The notes beneath the pieces are model-generated. The model was not told the DNA's origin. It saw only the letters and a list, made by a program, of their open reading frames with translations, and searched no databases. DNA of 64,000 nt. Origin: Amborella trichopoda (lineage: Eukaryota > Streptophyta > Magnoliopsida > Amborellales > Amborellaceae). Positions within the stretch are counted from its first letter, which is position 1. Every line of letters starts with the position of its first letter. A program made the translations under genes and the position numbers. The DNA lies in NCBI RefSeq assembly GCF_000471905.2, contig NW_006499776.1:4085874-4149873 (forward strand), in the 5' to 3' direction. Of this stretch, positions 23,385 through 35,481 are shown one piece after another.

Positions 23385-23765
23385 TTTGGTTAACAGTTTA
23401 GGCCCATGCCATCGAGGAGCATTTTCGTTTTTTGATTTTGTTTATTTTATTGAAAACTGGTTGGCAGTTTAGGCTCATGCCACCGAGGAGCAAATTATTC
23501 TTTTTGATTTATTTATTATTAGTATTTTTTTTTTTGGAAAATTGGTTGGCAGTTTAGGCTCATGCCACCGAGAAGCAAATTACTCTTTTTGACTTTATTA
23601 TTTTATTATTATTATTTTATTTCTTTTGGAAAATTTGTTGGAGTTTTAGGTTCATGCTACCGGGAGAGAATTACTCCTTTTTATTTTATTTATTTATTAT
23701 TATTATTATTATTTTGGAAAATTGTTGGCAGTTTAGGCTCATGCCACCGAGAACGATTTTGAAAA
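23385..23765. repeat. About 90-bp tandem repeat with AT-rich spacers
   Basis: Four to five units of ttggcagtttaggctcatgc, then caccgag, followed by a variable (tta)n/ttt-rich spacer. Located in the TatB 3' UTR. Confidence 0.8.
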
Positions 23766-23879
23766 TTTTTGAAAATTAATCAAAATGTTTAAAATGATCA
23801 TAAAAACAAATGGAAAAACCAAATTTGGTTCCCGAAAGTCCACAAAATTAAGTGGGGGTGTTTTTGTCAAAATATTTTT

Positions 23880-24270
23880 GGGCGACACTGGTGGTGTTGC
23901 CCGGGCAGCACTGGTGGTGTCGCCCGGGCAGCACTGGTGATGTCGCCTATGTCTGGGCAACAAGGCTGATGTCGCCCACAAATTTTTATTTTATTTTAAT
24001 TTTAATTTTTAATTTTTTATGAAAATGTTGGAAATTAAAAAACAAGGAATTATGCAAAGATTTGGGTGACACCAGTGGTGTTGCCCTCACAAGCTGGGCA
24101 ACACTAGGGGTGTCGCCCATACAATTTTATTTTATTTTTTATTTGGATAATGCTGAGATAGGAAAGGGGTCTTTTTTTTCAAAATTTTGTGGGCGACACT
24201 ATTAGTATCACCCGGGGGACACGGGTGGCATTGCCCATGTCTGGGTACGGAATTGGGTGACACCAGGCGT
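23880..24270. repeat. Cluster of GGGCGACAC...GTGTCGCCC palindromes
   Basis: At least six palindromic units (gggcgacact, 3-6 bases, ggtgtcgccc and variants) in three groups at 23,880-23,980, 24,063-24,120 and 24,190-24,272. The same unit is in the TatB LTRs, the leader and the mobile-domain intron. Confidence 0.75.
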
Positions 24271-24396
24271 GTCGTGCAGACCTCTGACCTCCAAATTCAA
24301 TCTTTATCATTTTGGAAGGTTTTAGGGTTATCTAAATGTTTTGTTGGCCGAAGTGGATAGCTACAGGATGAGTTTTAGATCGGATTTCCTATTTTC

Positions 24397-24404
24397 TATA
24401 AAAA
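24397..24404 (+). promoter_or_regulatory. TATA box of antisense mobile-domain gene
   Basis: TATAAAAA in a tattttctataaaaatcaac context, 124 bp before the ATG at 24,528, followed by a pyrimidine-rich leader (ccttcccattctcccttcat). This fits a plant pol II promoter driving transcription against TatB. Confidence 0.55.
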
Positions 24405-25275
24405 TCAACCTCCTTCCCATTCTCCCTTCATCCTTTAAAACTCATTTTTCTTCTTCCCATCCCCATCTTCTTCCGTCATCTTCCCTCTGATTTTACTGGT
24501 TTTTCTTGCTCTCATCCTTAGGTTTTTATGACTCCTAGGAAGGACAATGCGATTTCCAAGGGCAAAGGAAAGGCTTCTGAGGGGGCTGACAATGGAATAG
24601 AGGAGGAGGTTTCCCCTCTCTTTCTTACGGTTAGGCACTTTCCTGAAGGTCTGCCCTGCCAAATCCACATGGCCTTTGATCGGGTGAAGTTCCTTGACGT
24701 GTCAATGGATTCCCTGTTATCGGACCTTGGTTCAGGGATTGGTTTCTTTTCGCTCGGCAATGGCCAGAGCTCATGGCCTTCTTGGCCTCAATTTTGATGA
24801 TAAGCATCTTGAACATGGCCTTTTGCCATGTGAATTTTCTGCTCCTTGAGGCTCTTACTGAAAGGTTCAACTACTAAACAAACACCTTCTTCCTTCCTAC
24901 AAGTGAGACAACACCAGCTTTGGAGGAAGCTGCCCATATATCTTGCTTGAGTTTGTCAGGGATTGCATGTGAACCTTCTATTGCCACTGTAGATCATTTC
25001 ATCGTGGGTGCGCGGCTGTTGAGGGCTGTCGACTCTTCTCACGGTCAAGGGTCGCTGAACAGATCCGTATTTCCCTTTTTGTTCTATTGGGATATGTTCT
25101 TTTTCTAAGCGGTTCTAAGATGGTTCGAAGTTCTCTTATTCCTTTAGTTCATGCTTTTTGGGAGACAGTGGGTTACACCATTGTTCAGGCCATGTTGGTG
25201 GGCATTTACTTGGGTCTTTATGACCGGGTAACCAGAGGTGACCGATTCATCAAGGGCGGTGTCCTGATTTTGCAG

Positions 25276-25544
25276 GTATGTTCTTAATCACAGTTTTATT
25301 TTATTTTTGTCCCTGCAAATCAATTTTTCGTATGGTTTCATCCCCTTGATCCCCTATTTATCCAATAACAATTTATTGGAAAAAGCCCAGACTGAACCGG
25401 AGTTGGGCGACATTACCAGTGTCGCCCACACAGGTTGGGTGACACTAGTATTGTCACCTAGGTCAAACTGTCCCAGATGGTTTCAGGGTCCAGGGTTCTT
25501 GTCTTGTGATCCTTTGGGGTGATTTTGGGTTTTATTTTCCACAG
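25276..25544 (+). other. Intron of mobile-domain gene
   Basis: 269 bp, donor CAG/GTATGT and acceptor TTTTCCACAG, phase 0. It carries two TatB-type palindromes (25,404-25,426; about 25,435-25,459). Removing it restores the ILQ-IWAYEHI junction expected for the domain. Confidence 0.75.
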
Positions 25545-26098
25545 ATTTGGGCCTATGAACACATCACCATTATCTGTCCTCCTCGGACAACGACGGCTGT
25601 TTCTGCTGCTCTGGGTTTGGCATATGTCAATGTTACCAAAAGACCTCGTGACGTCAACCATTATCGCAGGATTCTTGAAGAGTTGTTGTCATTCGATTGG
25701 GTGATCAGGGGTCTTGAGAACATGTCCTTATGTCTGCCTGCTATGGGGCATTCATGTCTTATTCTGGCGGGGTAGCACTTCACAGAGGGGTATTTCCCTC
25801 AAAGGGTGCTTCGCCAGTTTCGCCATGCTCAGAATTATACTTCTCCCGGAGAGGCGATCGATCGTCGCCCTATCTTTCGACTTCGACGACAGTCTTCCGC
25901 CCTTTTGGTCAAGGCGGGTTCGTCATGGAAGGGGAAGACAAGCCCACGACTACCTCTAACTACGATTCTTGGTGGGAACATGCTTGTCCTCGTCCATTAT
26001 TCCCTAGATCTTTGAGACTTCGTGGCGAACCTTCTGGTCCTGCTCAGGATTATTGGAAGGTATTTTCCATCAACATGGGGCCCCTGCTCAATAAAGCC

Positions 26099-28746
26099 TA
26101 GCAAACAGTGGAAATTCTGACAGTCTCATAATAGCCCTAGAATAGGCCAAGATCTTCATAAGGTCTCTCAAAAGTCTCTTGCCAAGTTTTTTCATAGTCC
26201 GACATGTCTAAGGCAGTGCAGACTGAGAACAGTTCTAGTAGAATCGACCTCTAGCACCCTGAAATGGCCCCTATAACTAGAATTACATTTTTTTGGTCTC
26301 AAATTGCTGTGATACCACCACCATTAGATCCGACACGGTCAAAAACCCTACAGAGTCAAATTTTAGCCCGAACAGATGCTCCAAGAGGAAGTTATAGGAA
26401 AAAGAGTGAAACAGGAGGGGCCGCACGCTATTCCCGTGCGGCCACCCTGCAACTCCATGCCATGGAAGGGACAGTCATGATCAGTGAACTTTGACACTCA
26501 TATCTAACCCATCTCAAGTCAGATCATGCTCAAATTTGGTGAGCATGTTCATCTAGTCAAGACGATCGATTCGATATGCGGCATGCCCCATGACGACACC
26601 CGAGCGCGAAGAACAGCTAGAGAGAAGTTGCAGATCCGTGAAGAAATTACAGAAAATTCAGCAGCATTATGCCTCGCTCGAGCGGCAGATCACGTTGCTC
26701 ATGATCCTGAGCATCTCGAAACCGATTCCATCATGTGCATAACATCTCGAGCTATCACTGACTCGAATCCCGTACGTGATGAACGGTCGGATTCTGCACA
26801 CAAAGCTGACGAAACGACTGCAAATTCCATTACCAAAATTCCAGACTTCGACCAAAATTCCAAAGTTGCAAAATCTTTGTTTCGGAACAGAATTGAGCTG
26901 CGTTTGTTGGGCCGCGATCGTAATGATATGCTCAATGTAATTCAACGAAGAAATCACCAAAAAACATCAAGGAACAAGTACACTATCATTCTGAAGTTTC
27001 AAGATCCATTCAAATTTCAAGTCACATGATCATACATTAAAAACATGATCCATGGCTCAAAGTTGGTATCAAATCGATCGCCATGCCGAGCCCTACAAGA
27101 AAACAATCATCTTACGATCAATCGGGCATCAGAATGACCTTGGATCAGCCATGCAAGATCATACAAGTTATAAGGCAACACATGAGCTGTTCTGAAATTC
27201 CATGAATTGTTAGGAAGTGGCAATCTGTCATTTTGCACTCTAGTTTCTAATTTATTTTAATTCAATTTAGTCTTAACTTTCAACAATTAGGGTTACTTTT
27301 GATCATCCACCCATGTTTGGGGCAAATTCTATATATACGTACCAACATTGTACGCATCAAAGGACTCAACCTTTCACAGAAAAGAGAGTTTTTACTTAAT
27401 ACAAGTTTCTCTTTATTCTCATTGTTGGGTCACGTTTGAGAGAGAGAGAGATTGAGTGAGAGAAACGTTTAACCGGTACCCCTAGGTTCAAGGTAAATCT
27501 TCTCTCTCTTCTTTTCTTTTTCTTCTTCTCTCTCTCTTCTTTCCTCTCTTCCCCCCTCCTTCTTTGTCTGAGTTCCTCGCAGGGGTCATGCACGGCCATG
27601 GAAGTGTCGTGCATGCCTCCCCTTAGGTTACACAAGTCACGCATGGTGATGGCAGCACCATGCGCTAGTCTCCTTCTCCTTATGTTCTTCTATCTCCCTC
27701 TTCCAATGAGGCCTGTAGACGGCGCTGCCTATCGCTGTCCATAGACGTAGCTTCGATCCTTCCTTGTCGTGCATTTATAGTAGACGGCGATACCCTTCAC
27801 CGCCAGTTAGAGACCTCGGCAACGTCTACCACCATCTGCGAGCTTTCTTTGCTTATTTAGTGCTTATCGCCATCCTTCCAGCGTCCCACGCCTATCGTTG
27901 TGTGCCTTGTGAGGATTACTGTCATGCACTTTACGAAGGACTATCACGCGCGCTTCATCAGAGACTATCGCTGCCCGCATGGGAGGGTGTTGTCTCCTTT
28001 TGTTGCCAACGACGATGTCTAGTGCCATCTGTAGTTCGTTTCTCACTCTCTAGCCATGAGCGGAAGTGTCAAGTGGCACCCAAGGGCCACGACACTGCTA
28101 TTCCATAGTCGTGAGTGGCAACGCCTAACGCCGTTGGGACCCCAACTCTCTACCGTCTCGTATTTTATTTTCATTCTATTTCTCTTCTCACTTGACTGAG
28201 GGTAGACTTAGCCTAGCACTGCCATATCAGTCTCGGTTTCGAGTAGTATTGCCACCGTGCTGGTCTTGAAACCATGCCCGTGTTGCTACCACTCCGAGTT
28301 GATGACTTCTTGGTTGGCATTCTAGTCTCGCCTCTTCGTCGAGTTTTTATTCCCTTTTCTATCTTTATTTGAACCTTAGACTTCATCGCCCTCTCGTATG
28401 AACGTACATTACTCTAAGACAAGGGTGGATCTTCTGACCCACTTGTCTTACAAATTAACCATAGAAGTATTGTGCAGAAAGCAAGAGGATTGTAGGTCAA
28501 CAGAGGCAATTCCGAACCAGCTAAAGAAGCTGGGGGGCTTTCTTCGTGATCTAAGAGGGCGCCCACATGAGCCAGCCCGAGTAAGTCCCAAACCTACCTT
28601 CAATTCCTCTCTCATCGATTGGTATACCTGCCTTTGCTCCCGAGCAAGGTTTTGAGAGAGCGATCTCAAATCTCAGGTTCGCCAAAACCCGAGATACGGA
28701 CCTTCAGATCATCCAGATCCAGAGGGCGAGATCGAGGCACCTAACA
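26099..28746 (+). mobile_element. TatA-family LTR inside mobile-domain gene
   Basis: About 2.65 kb, aligned with 46,905-50,222. It has the start zone (caataaagcc then acagtg), the middle, the TATA at 27,330, the CT tract and the end gaggcacctaaca. The mobile-domain frame resumes immediately after, so it is a solo LTR. The 5' edge is approximate (26,085-26,099). Its flanks (aagcc / aagga) give only a weak duplication. Open frames inside it (26,526-27,029; 27,764-28,108) have no known motifs. Confidence 0.75.
27330..27337 (+). promoter_or_regulatory. TATA box of TatA-family solo LTR
   Basis: TATATATA in ggcaaattctatatatacgt, at the position of the 11,368 box. A pyrimidine-rich tract (27,495-27,565) follows. 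Confidence 0.55.
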
Positions 28747-29098
28747 AAGGATCTCGTGTCTCCTCGAGAAGATGACGCCTCTAATTCAAATAAACGAATT
28801 AAATCCAATGAGGACGTATCTGACATCAACTTTGAAGAGGCTAAAGTCGAATTGGCACAATGGATGGCCTTCGTAACGGAACTCAAGGAGAAGGATGTTG
28901 ATCCGAAACCGATGACTGAATAGCCAAATATTTTTATTTTCTTTGCCTTTTTCCTTGGCATGAATAAGCTGATCTCATGATCAACATTATTTTTCAGTAG
29001 TTTTATTTTCATTGAAGTCTATTAGGACAGTAGAAATTTTGGTCACAGGACCAAGTTTGATTGCATAACCGCGTGTAATAAGCCCATTTCAATAGATG

Positions 29099-29104
29099 AA
29101 TAAA
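29099..29104 (+). terminator. Poly(A) signal of mobile-domain gene
   Basis: AATAAA 176 bp after the TAG at 28,921, preceded by gtgtaataagcccatttcaa and followed by T-rich sequence. This suits 3' processing of the antisense gene. Confidence 0.5.
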
Positions 29105-29654
29105 ATCAGAGTTTTATTTCCCATCTTGATTGGTCTTCTGGGATTATGGAATCCCTCTTATTTTTATTTTCTCCTTGTTGTTGCCCCTGTTGGGGGGTTT
29201 GTGTACATTTCTATGTGTGTATTTGATTCATCGAAGCATAATAAAATACTTTCTTTGCGCACACTTTTCAAATTGAATTTTTACAAACTTAGCCCCCTAG
29301 TTGAAGGGTTTTTGTCCCGAATTTTCGGCTATTGGGTCATCATACGCACACACAGGGATGAGCTTGCTTCAGGGAATCCAGTCGGGAGAAAAACGCTCCA
29401 AGATTAGCCAATTTCGTCATTGGCGAGGTTCATCCATATCCTATATGTGGTAGTTGGTAGTTATACTCATACAACCATGGAGTACCGGACTAGTTTCAAG
29501 CCTTTATAATAGGCATAAGAAGTTGGTTTCAAGAATGAGGCCAGATCGACTAACAGTTTAACCCCTTGTAGTGATAGAGGAAGTCCTTTCTAAAAAGGTT
29601 TGGGAAATAGATGATTTAAAAGTCAATTTAAAAAGCATTTTCAAAAGGGAAGAG
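29105..29654. other. TatB internal sequence, no recognised gene
   Basis: Lies between the mobile-domain gene and the Tekay solo LTR. A plus-strand open frame (29,096-29,407) is hydrophobic but overlaps the poly(A) signal and matches nothing I know. Confidence 0.4.
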
Positions 29655-30639
29655 TGTCAAGACCACGCCCCCGACCACTGTACCTTACGTAGCGACGGGC
29701 GATATAGCGCGGGTTTGTGATCCAATGTAACATTTGTCACTTAGATAGGAGTGTACTCAATGCCTTTATATTCAAAATCGATCAAACCATGGAAGAGAGC
29801 TAAAGCAACAAACTTAACTAGCAGAAGAGTAAGGAAAGATCCCATACACCAACATCCTTAATGTAAAAATCTTCCAAAATATTATATTCCGGTCGGGGCA
29901 TCAAGACCCAATATTATATATATCAACACAGGGTCAAACAACCGAGACATAAACATGGTCTAAGCACGTTCTTCAAGAAAACTAGCTTCGTCTTCCAGCC
30001 ATAAACACGAACTCCCAGTCCTACACCTGTGGCTATCAATCTACAAGGAGAAGGGAAAAAATAATGGGATGAGCTATACAGCCCAGTAAGCAGGTCTAGA
30101 TTTATGCATCTATAATGTTTCTATCCATGTGTGATAACAATTCTATTCATTAATGTAAAGAGTCATAGTTTGGCATATATGAATATCAGGTCAAGACAAT
30201 AAGTATGAACATTTTGTTTAAACGACAGTCATCACTAAATTAGTGCGATCAGAACATTCAATTAATGAAATCATAAATCATTCCATTATTATAATGCTAA
30301 ACATTCCTTATAGAGAAATTCAATTATTACCCACACACTCTTTAAATCACCTACTCGAGCAGTAGAGGCCCTATCCATCAGGCTAAGCCAATCCCATTGC
30401 TTAGAACCTCTACCATCATACAGAAGGGAGGATAATGACAAGTGGGTTATTCCACTTCGTAATACCCTCAATACACTCACACCGTCCCCAGCGTGAATTA
30501 GGATTCGATAGACCCTTACCTTTCAAGGCATCAATCATTTCATTTCATAGATCTAGGGTGTGACCCTCTATCCTCTCCCTTAACCCATGTATATCATTAT
30601 GCAAGTTAGGGGATATGCTGGCATCTCTTTCCTTACTAC

Positions 30640-30715
30640 CGATGAGTGTCCCATTGCGTAGCGGCCAATGTCATAGCAGTATCCACTACCGGTGAGTGTC
30701 CCATAGTGTAGTGGT
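30640..30715. repeat. Hairpin motifs in Tekay solo LTR
   Basis: Two units related to those at 5,637-5,790 (ctaccgatgagtgtcccatt and ctaccggtgagtgtcccata). The inner arm has lost pairing here. Confidence 0.65.
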
Positions 30716-32149
30716 CAATATCAATATAAGTAGTGGCCATTCATCACATTCTCATCAGGCAATGTCTCATACATGTGAATCATATTTCATCATAACATCA
30801 TGACATTTAGCAAAAGACATGCATTTCATGAGCTTTCACAAGGCATTTAGACATAAGTTTTCTCAGTATCATTTGGCCTTCATTATGAATTCATTTCATC
30901 CACATTGCGCTCGTGGCCCCTTTTCTCACAAAGCACAGTTATGTGGCATCATTCACATATCTTTATGGAAAGCGCATGGAATTTATCATATGGCATTCAC
31001 ATTTATCACATATCAAGAGAACTTATTATCGTATGGTGACATGTAATAGTGACATGCCACTCTTTGCGATGACGTAGTTCCCAATTTAGGGGGAGTTTCA
31101 TGATGCCTTAAACATGCAACTTTTGGGCTAATACACAGTTCTTTACAAAAACAGGTATTTGAAGGCATTTGGGTGCAATTTGATGGGTCAATAGCTTAAT
31201 ACAAAGTGAGCCTTAGTTGTTGATGCGCAGCGACGTGTTCGCGCATTTTGGGTCCTAATTCAAAATCCGTGGGGAGTTTCAAAAACATAAAAACATGCAA
31301 CCTTGAGTATATTCATAGACCTTTCCAATGGCAGTAATTTTAAGGTTTTTGGACACAGTTAGCTAGGCCAAAAGTGCTAGGAATTTATAGTGACTGTGCA
31401 AACATGTCTCTGCATTCGAGGTTATATCTTCCAATACATGCGAGATTTTATCATGCCGTAAAGGGAAAACTTGAAGTGGACATGCATGCTTTTCTTTTGA
31501 GACCAATTTGGTCCTATTTGGATGCCATTTGGTCATCAAACATATAGATGCGAAGACATTCACAGTTCTGAAAATTCATATTCTCAAGTTAATATGCTTT
31601 TAAAGAACACTTACTATTTCCAAGCCAAGCTACACTTTGGGCTTGGAACCTTGTTCATGATAAGGAGTCTCCCAATGAGCAATTTCATGAGTTTCCATAA
31701 ATAAAAAGAGATCGTGCATGTAGTAAAAACAGTCATGGCATTGAGAAGCACAAACTGAAACTTCAACCTCATGTTAACCCATTCATACTTCACGTTTTCC
31801 TTTATATCATCTAATCCATTTCAATATTTTTACAATAGTCATGGATGCATAAAGCTAAACCCACTTACCTTGACTCTCATGTGGTCTTCATTCTCCTTCA
31901 ACAACCTTCTTTGGCTTTCCCACACCTTCCCCCGTTGGCTATCTTCAAGGGGTGACAGTGAGTTCCAAAATTGAGAAAATGGGGGAGACGGTGCTATTTA
32001 GGGGAGGAAAAAGGTTTAAAAAAGGAGGGGGTAGCTGGAAAGAACTGAGGCTGACGCCACCACTCATGGCTCTGACACGTATGGAGCGGTGCTGACATGT
32101 ATGGCGGCCGTACATTGGACCAAGACACTTCTGGTGCTGCTCTTTCTTG

Positions 32150-32400
32150 CTCCTCTTTTCCAGATGGCGCTGGGCCGGTGCTCTGTCTTGCATTCACAGA
32201 CGGTGATGGGTTCTGTTATGTAGTCGGTGTTGCGTCTTTCAAATACTCAACTGGCGTTGTGCTTTCAAACACTCAACCGGCTCTACGCTTTCAAATACTC
32301 TGTCGGCGTTGCGCTTTCAAATACTCAACCAGCGCTGCGCTTTCAAATACTCAATCGGCGCTGCGCTTTTAAATACTCAACCGGCGCTGCACTTTCCTCT
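32150..32400. repeat. GC-rich short repeats of Tekay solo LTR
   Basis: Eight or so 18-20-bp units (caaatactcaaccggcgctg), a local amplification of the LTR-start repeat described at 7,160-7,560. Confidence 0.75.
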
Positions 32401-32566
32401 TACTTTGCCCCTTTGTTACTGACGACGTTAAGCTCCTACGCGTGACAATACCTCAGATGGCAATACACCATACTCAAATATCCTTACACCTTCTAGTTTG
32501 ACATTACATCCCCCTTCTCGCACGACGATACTGGCTTGGGAGAAAAAATATGCCCCTTACAACGAG

Positions 32567-33126
32567 CCTTACAGTTTTGCCACATGTGGCCCCTTTGGTG
32601 GTCATTTTCTTTATTATGTTTTACCCAAAGATGATGAATGGATTTCCTTGTGGGATCGTGAAAACTCAAAGGTCTCGAAGTTATCCTTTTACCTTTGGAG
32701 CTTTCATCATGTGTTTCGCAGGCCCATGAAGAGGTCTCTGGATTCTCGCTAAGCTTCCATCTTGGAGAGGTCTCGACGTTCTTCCAGGCTTCATTTGAGT
32801 CACTTCTGTTTTTCCATTCATGTCACCATCTCACATCTTTCTGAGTTGGTTCTATTGGGAACTTGCAAGGTTTAGGAGGAGTCTTCGTCCTCAGGGTATG
32901 CTTGTACAATATTATTGGAACTTGCAAGTACTTGTTTGTACTTGAGGTTTTGAATCGAAGCTCCTTATTGGAGATTTTTTTTAATCTTTTTTTTTTTCTT
33001 ATCCATGATGCCTTTTCAGGTTTTCACTATGCTTTTCAGCCTGTTACGGGTAGTATTTTTTTGAGATACATCGCATTAATGGGGTCATTGAGTTTGTGCC
33101 CCTCCTTATTTTTGATCTTGTAAGAA
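32567..33126. other. TatB sequence after integrase, unrecognised
   Basis: Plus strand has a short frame at 32,498-32,752 (GPFGGHFLYYVLPKDDEWIS, then LWDRENSKVSKLSFYLWSF) that crosses the solo-LTR edge at 32,566; the part after the edge could belong to the antisense gene region. I cannot assign it. Splice-like signals were not clear. Confidence 0.35.
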
Positions 33127-34577
33127 TTGCATGCGTCCACTCACGTAACGACAAATGGATCCTCCCAATTAGGTTTGAACCTGCCTAAAGGGTGTGGATT
33201 TGCAGGAGTGTGGAATATTTTCTTGAGTACCATGTCTCCGTCTTTGAATTGTCGACGAACAACTTTCTGTGGTATGCCCTCTCGATTCTACACTGGTAAG
33301 CAACGATATTTTGTGTTGCTCGTAGTCATCTTTCATCCAAAGCAACGAGGGCAGCGACTTGTGCTTTGCGATTTTGTTCCTCATTTGAATTTTTGTGAGT
33401 AAGCACTCGGAGAGATGGTATCTCAACTTCAATGGGTAGCACTGCCTCCATTCCATACACTAATGAGTATGGGGTCATGCTAGTCGGAGTCTTCTCAGTT
33501 GTCCGATAGGCCCATAACGTTTCATTTAGCTTTTCGTGCCAATCTCTACCACCTTCAATTATTCTATCTATAATTCTGAGAAGTTCTTTGTTTGTGGCCT
33601 CTGCTTGTCCATTTCCTTGAGGGTAGTAAGGTGTGGAGAATTTTTGCGTTATCCCAAACCTTTTGCATACCTTGGTGACCTTTTCATTTTTGAAATTGGA
33701 TCCATTGTCAATAATGATTGACTTAGGAACATCAAATCTGAATACAATGTTATTCTTTATGAAACGGGCAACATGTTGTCCCTCAATTTTGATAAATGAT
33801 GCAGCCTCTACCCATTTGGTTAAGTACTGTAGCCGTTAATATAAAACGTTGGGCTTTTGAGGCTTTTGGTGAGATCATTTTGATGATATCAAGACCCCAC
33901 ATTGCAAAGGGCCATACGGGCGGTGTTGAGTTGAGTGGTACGGACGGTGCATGGATGAGGTCTCCATAAAGTTGACATTTGGGACACCTCTTAATGAACT
34001 TCCAGTAATCGTCGGCCATGGTGGTCCAGTAATAGGCTTGTAGCCTAATTTTCTGAGCTAAGGCGGCTACGCCAAAATGATCTTCTTCATTGTGTAACCC
34101 TGTCAGTACTTGGTCAATTTTTGGTTGATCGAGACAACGTAGAATGATGCCATCGAAGGACTTCTTAAACAGGAGATCACCTCTTACTAAGAATCCCATA
34201 GAAAACCTTTGAAGGGCTTCTTTATCCTTTTTGGTGGCTCCTTCAGGGTACAACCCATCTTTCAACAAGGATAGAATATCGTGGAACCATGGTTTTTCCT
34301 TAACTAGCGCATCTGTAGCCACAAAAGACACTTCCCCATCATTCTCATTTTCTTTCTCTATTTCTTCTTCGATCCTTGATGAGGAAGGATCATGTTTGTT
34401 CCTGATGTAGAATGGCAGTATGGTGATTTTTGGAGGAATATCAACCATTGAAGCAGGGTCACAAGGGTGTCGGCGAACCTTATTTTCCCTAGTTACGTAA
34501 TGAAAGGTGATTCTCTTAAAATATGAAATCATATTTTCCACCTTTTCTTGATAGGGTTTGAGTTTTTCTTCTTTCAC
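33127..34577 (-). pseudogene. TatB integrase
   Basis: First 264-residue frame: FLVRGDLLFKKSFDGIILRC, the zinc finger GLHNEEDHFGVAALAQKIRL...KRCPKCQLYG, and the start of the core PVWPFAMWGLDII (first Asp). The remaining part, in other frames, includes WHEKLNETLWAYRTTEKTPT, SLVYGMEAVLPIEVEIPSLR and end near 33,127. Stops and frameshifts are near 33,840-33,790. It cuts and joins element cDNA to host DNA; not functional here. Confidence 0.85.
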
Positions 34578-34617
34578 CTTTCAAATCCCTTGAACTTGGT
34601 TTATGAAGAGTAAGGAG

Positions 34618-34962
34618 TCACCTATCACTCGTATTTCTCATTGCATTCTCGAGCTCGGCTATCAAGGCTTCATATTCAGCAATGTTATTGGTACATGGGA
34701 AATTCAATCTGATGGCTGTTGGTATTAAAATCTTATCAGGTGAGCATAGTATGACTCCAGCACCTAACCTGTATTCGTTCCTTGCACCGTCGAAGTATAG
34801 CTCCCAAATTGATTCCTCGATTGTGAAGAGGTTTTCATCAAGGAGATCCGTGTTGACGGGAGTGTTATCTGGTAGTGCATGTTCAGCTAAGTGGTCAGCA
34901 ATGGCTTGTCTTTTGACCGATTTTTGAGTGACATATTCAATCTCAAACTCACTCAATAACAT
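34618..34962 (-). pseudogene. TatB archaeal-type RNase H
   Basis: 114 residues. Tether (QAIADHLAEHALPDNTPVNT), then WELYFDGARNEYRLGAGVIL (first Asp), TNNIAEYEALIAELENAM (Glu). The part with the third acidic residue seems lost: after NAMRNT the frame leads within a few codons to integrase-side sequence. It confirms Tat lineage. Confidence 0.85.
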
Positions 34963-35340
34963 TCTCTACTTTGCCAAACGTCCGTTAAGGACTGGTCTTT
35001 CCAATAGGTATTTGAGTGGGTCTATTTTTTATATGAGCTTGACTGAATGAGATAAGACATAATGTCTTAATTTCTGCATAGACCACACAAGTGGTAAGCA
35101 ATGCTTCTCCACATCAGTATATCTGGTCTCATAGTCAACCATGGTTTTGATGATGTAGTATATCGTTTGTTTTTTTTCATGGTCATCGTATTGTCCTAAC
35201 ATTGCCCCCATGGTTATGTCTTTCATAGATATGTATAGGAATATGGGTTTATCTGGACTAGGAGGATTAAGGATGGGAGGTTTGGTGAGGTACTCCTTGA
35301 TTTGATTGAACACTTCTTGGCATTCATTGTCCTATATGAA
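34963..35340 (-). pseudogene. TatB RNase H (first copy)
   Basis: FNQIKEYLTKPPILNPPSPD, KPIFLYISMKDITMGAMLGQ, YYIIKTMVDYETRYTDVEKH, CLPLVWSMQKLRHYVLSHSV. Open from 35,313 to 35,029, with a stop before the aRNase H frame. Order after RT and before the second RNase H is as expected. Confidence 0.8.
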
Positions 35341-35481
35341 TGGGGTATCTTTCTTAAGGAACCTATTGAATGGTGCACACTTGTCTGCCAGTTGTGAAAT
35401 AAAATTCCTTATGGCTTGTATGCGACCTTGAAACCCACAGATTTCTCTAACGTTTCGAGGAGGGGGCATTTCAATGATGGC

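Larger units (their letters stand above)
22307..24396 (-). other. TatB 3' untranslated region with tandem repeats
   Basis: No gene. Three repeat blocks are listed separately: 22,955-23,365, 23,385-23,765 and 23,880-24,270. Hypervariable tandem repeats just before the 3' LTR are known from Tat/Ogre elements. Confidence 0.65.
24528..28923 (+). pseudogene. Plant mobile domain gene, antisense in TatB
   Basis: Plant mobile domain (aminotransferase-like) proteins occur as host genes and as extra ORFs in transposons; their action is unclear. Exon 1 (24,528-25,275) starts MTPRKDNAISKGKGKASEGA. After a frameshift near 24,750 it reads LLLEALTERFNYxTNTFFLP and LEEAAHISCLSLSGIACEPS; after another near 25,080 it reads GYVLFLSGSKMV, VGIYLGLYDRVTRGDRFIKG and ILQ. 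Intron 25,276-25,544 (CAG/GTATGT...CCACAG) joins ILQ to IWAYEHITIICPPRTT. Exon 2 continues HFTEGYFPQRVLRQFRHAQ, then in another frame SNYDSWWEHACP and AQDYWKVF. A TatA-family LTR interrupts at about 26,099. The tail resumes at 28,747 (KDLVSPREDDASNSNKRIKS) and stops at 28,921. Stops, shifts and the LTR make it non-functional. Confidence 0.8.
29655..32561 (-). mobile_element. Tekay solo LTR in TatB
   Basis: 2.9 kb. On the minus strand it runs from TGTAAGG (32,561) to a tcttgaca end at 29,655. Flanked by aagag (29,650-29,654) and acgag (32,562-32,566), a 4/5 match. No polypurine tract or primer site is next to it and no internal domain is present, so it is a solo LTR left by LTR-LTR recombination. 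Confidence 0.8.

Noticed and set aside
29096..29407. Hydrophobic 103-residue membrane-protein-like frame
   Set aside because: Overlaps the predicted poly(A) signal of the mobile-domain gene, AT-rich, no recognisable family.
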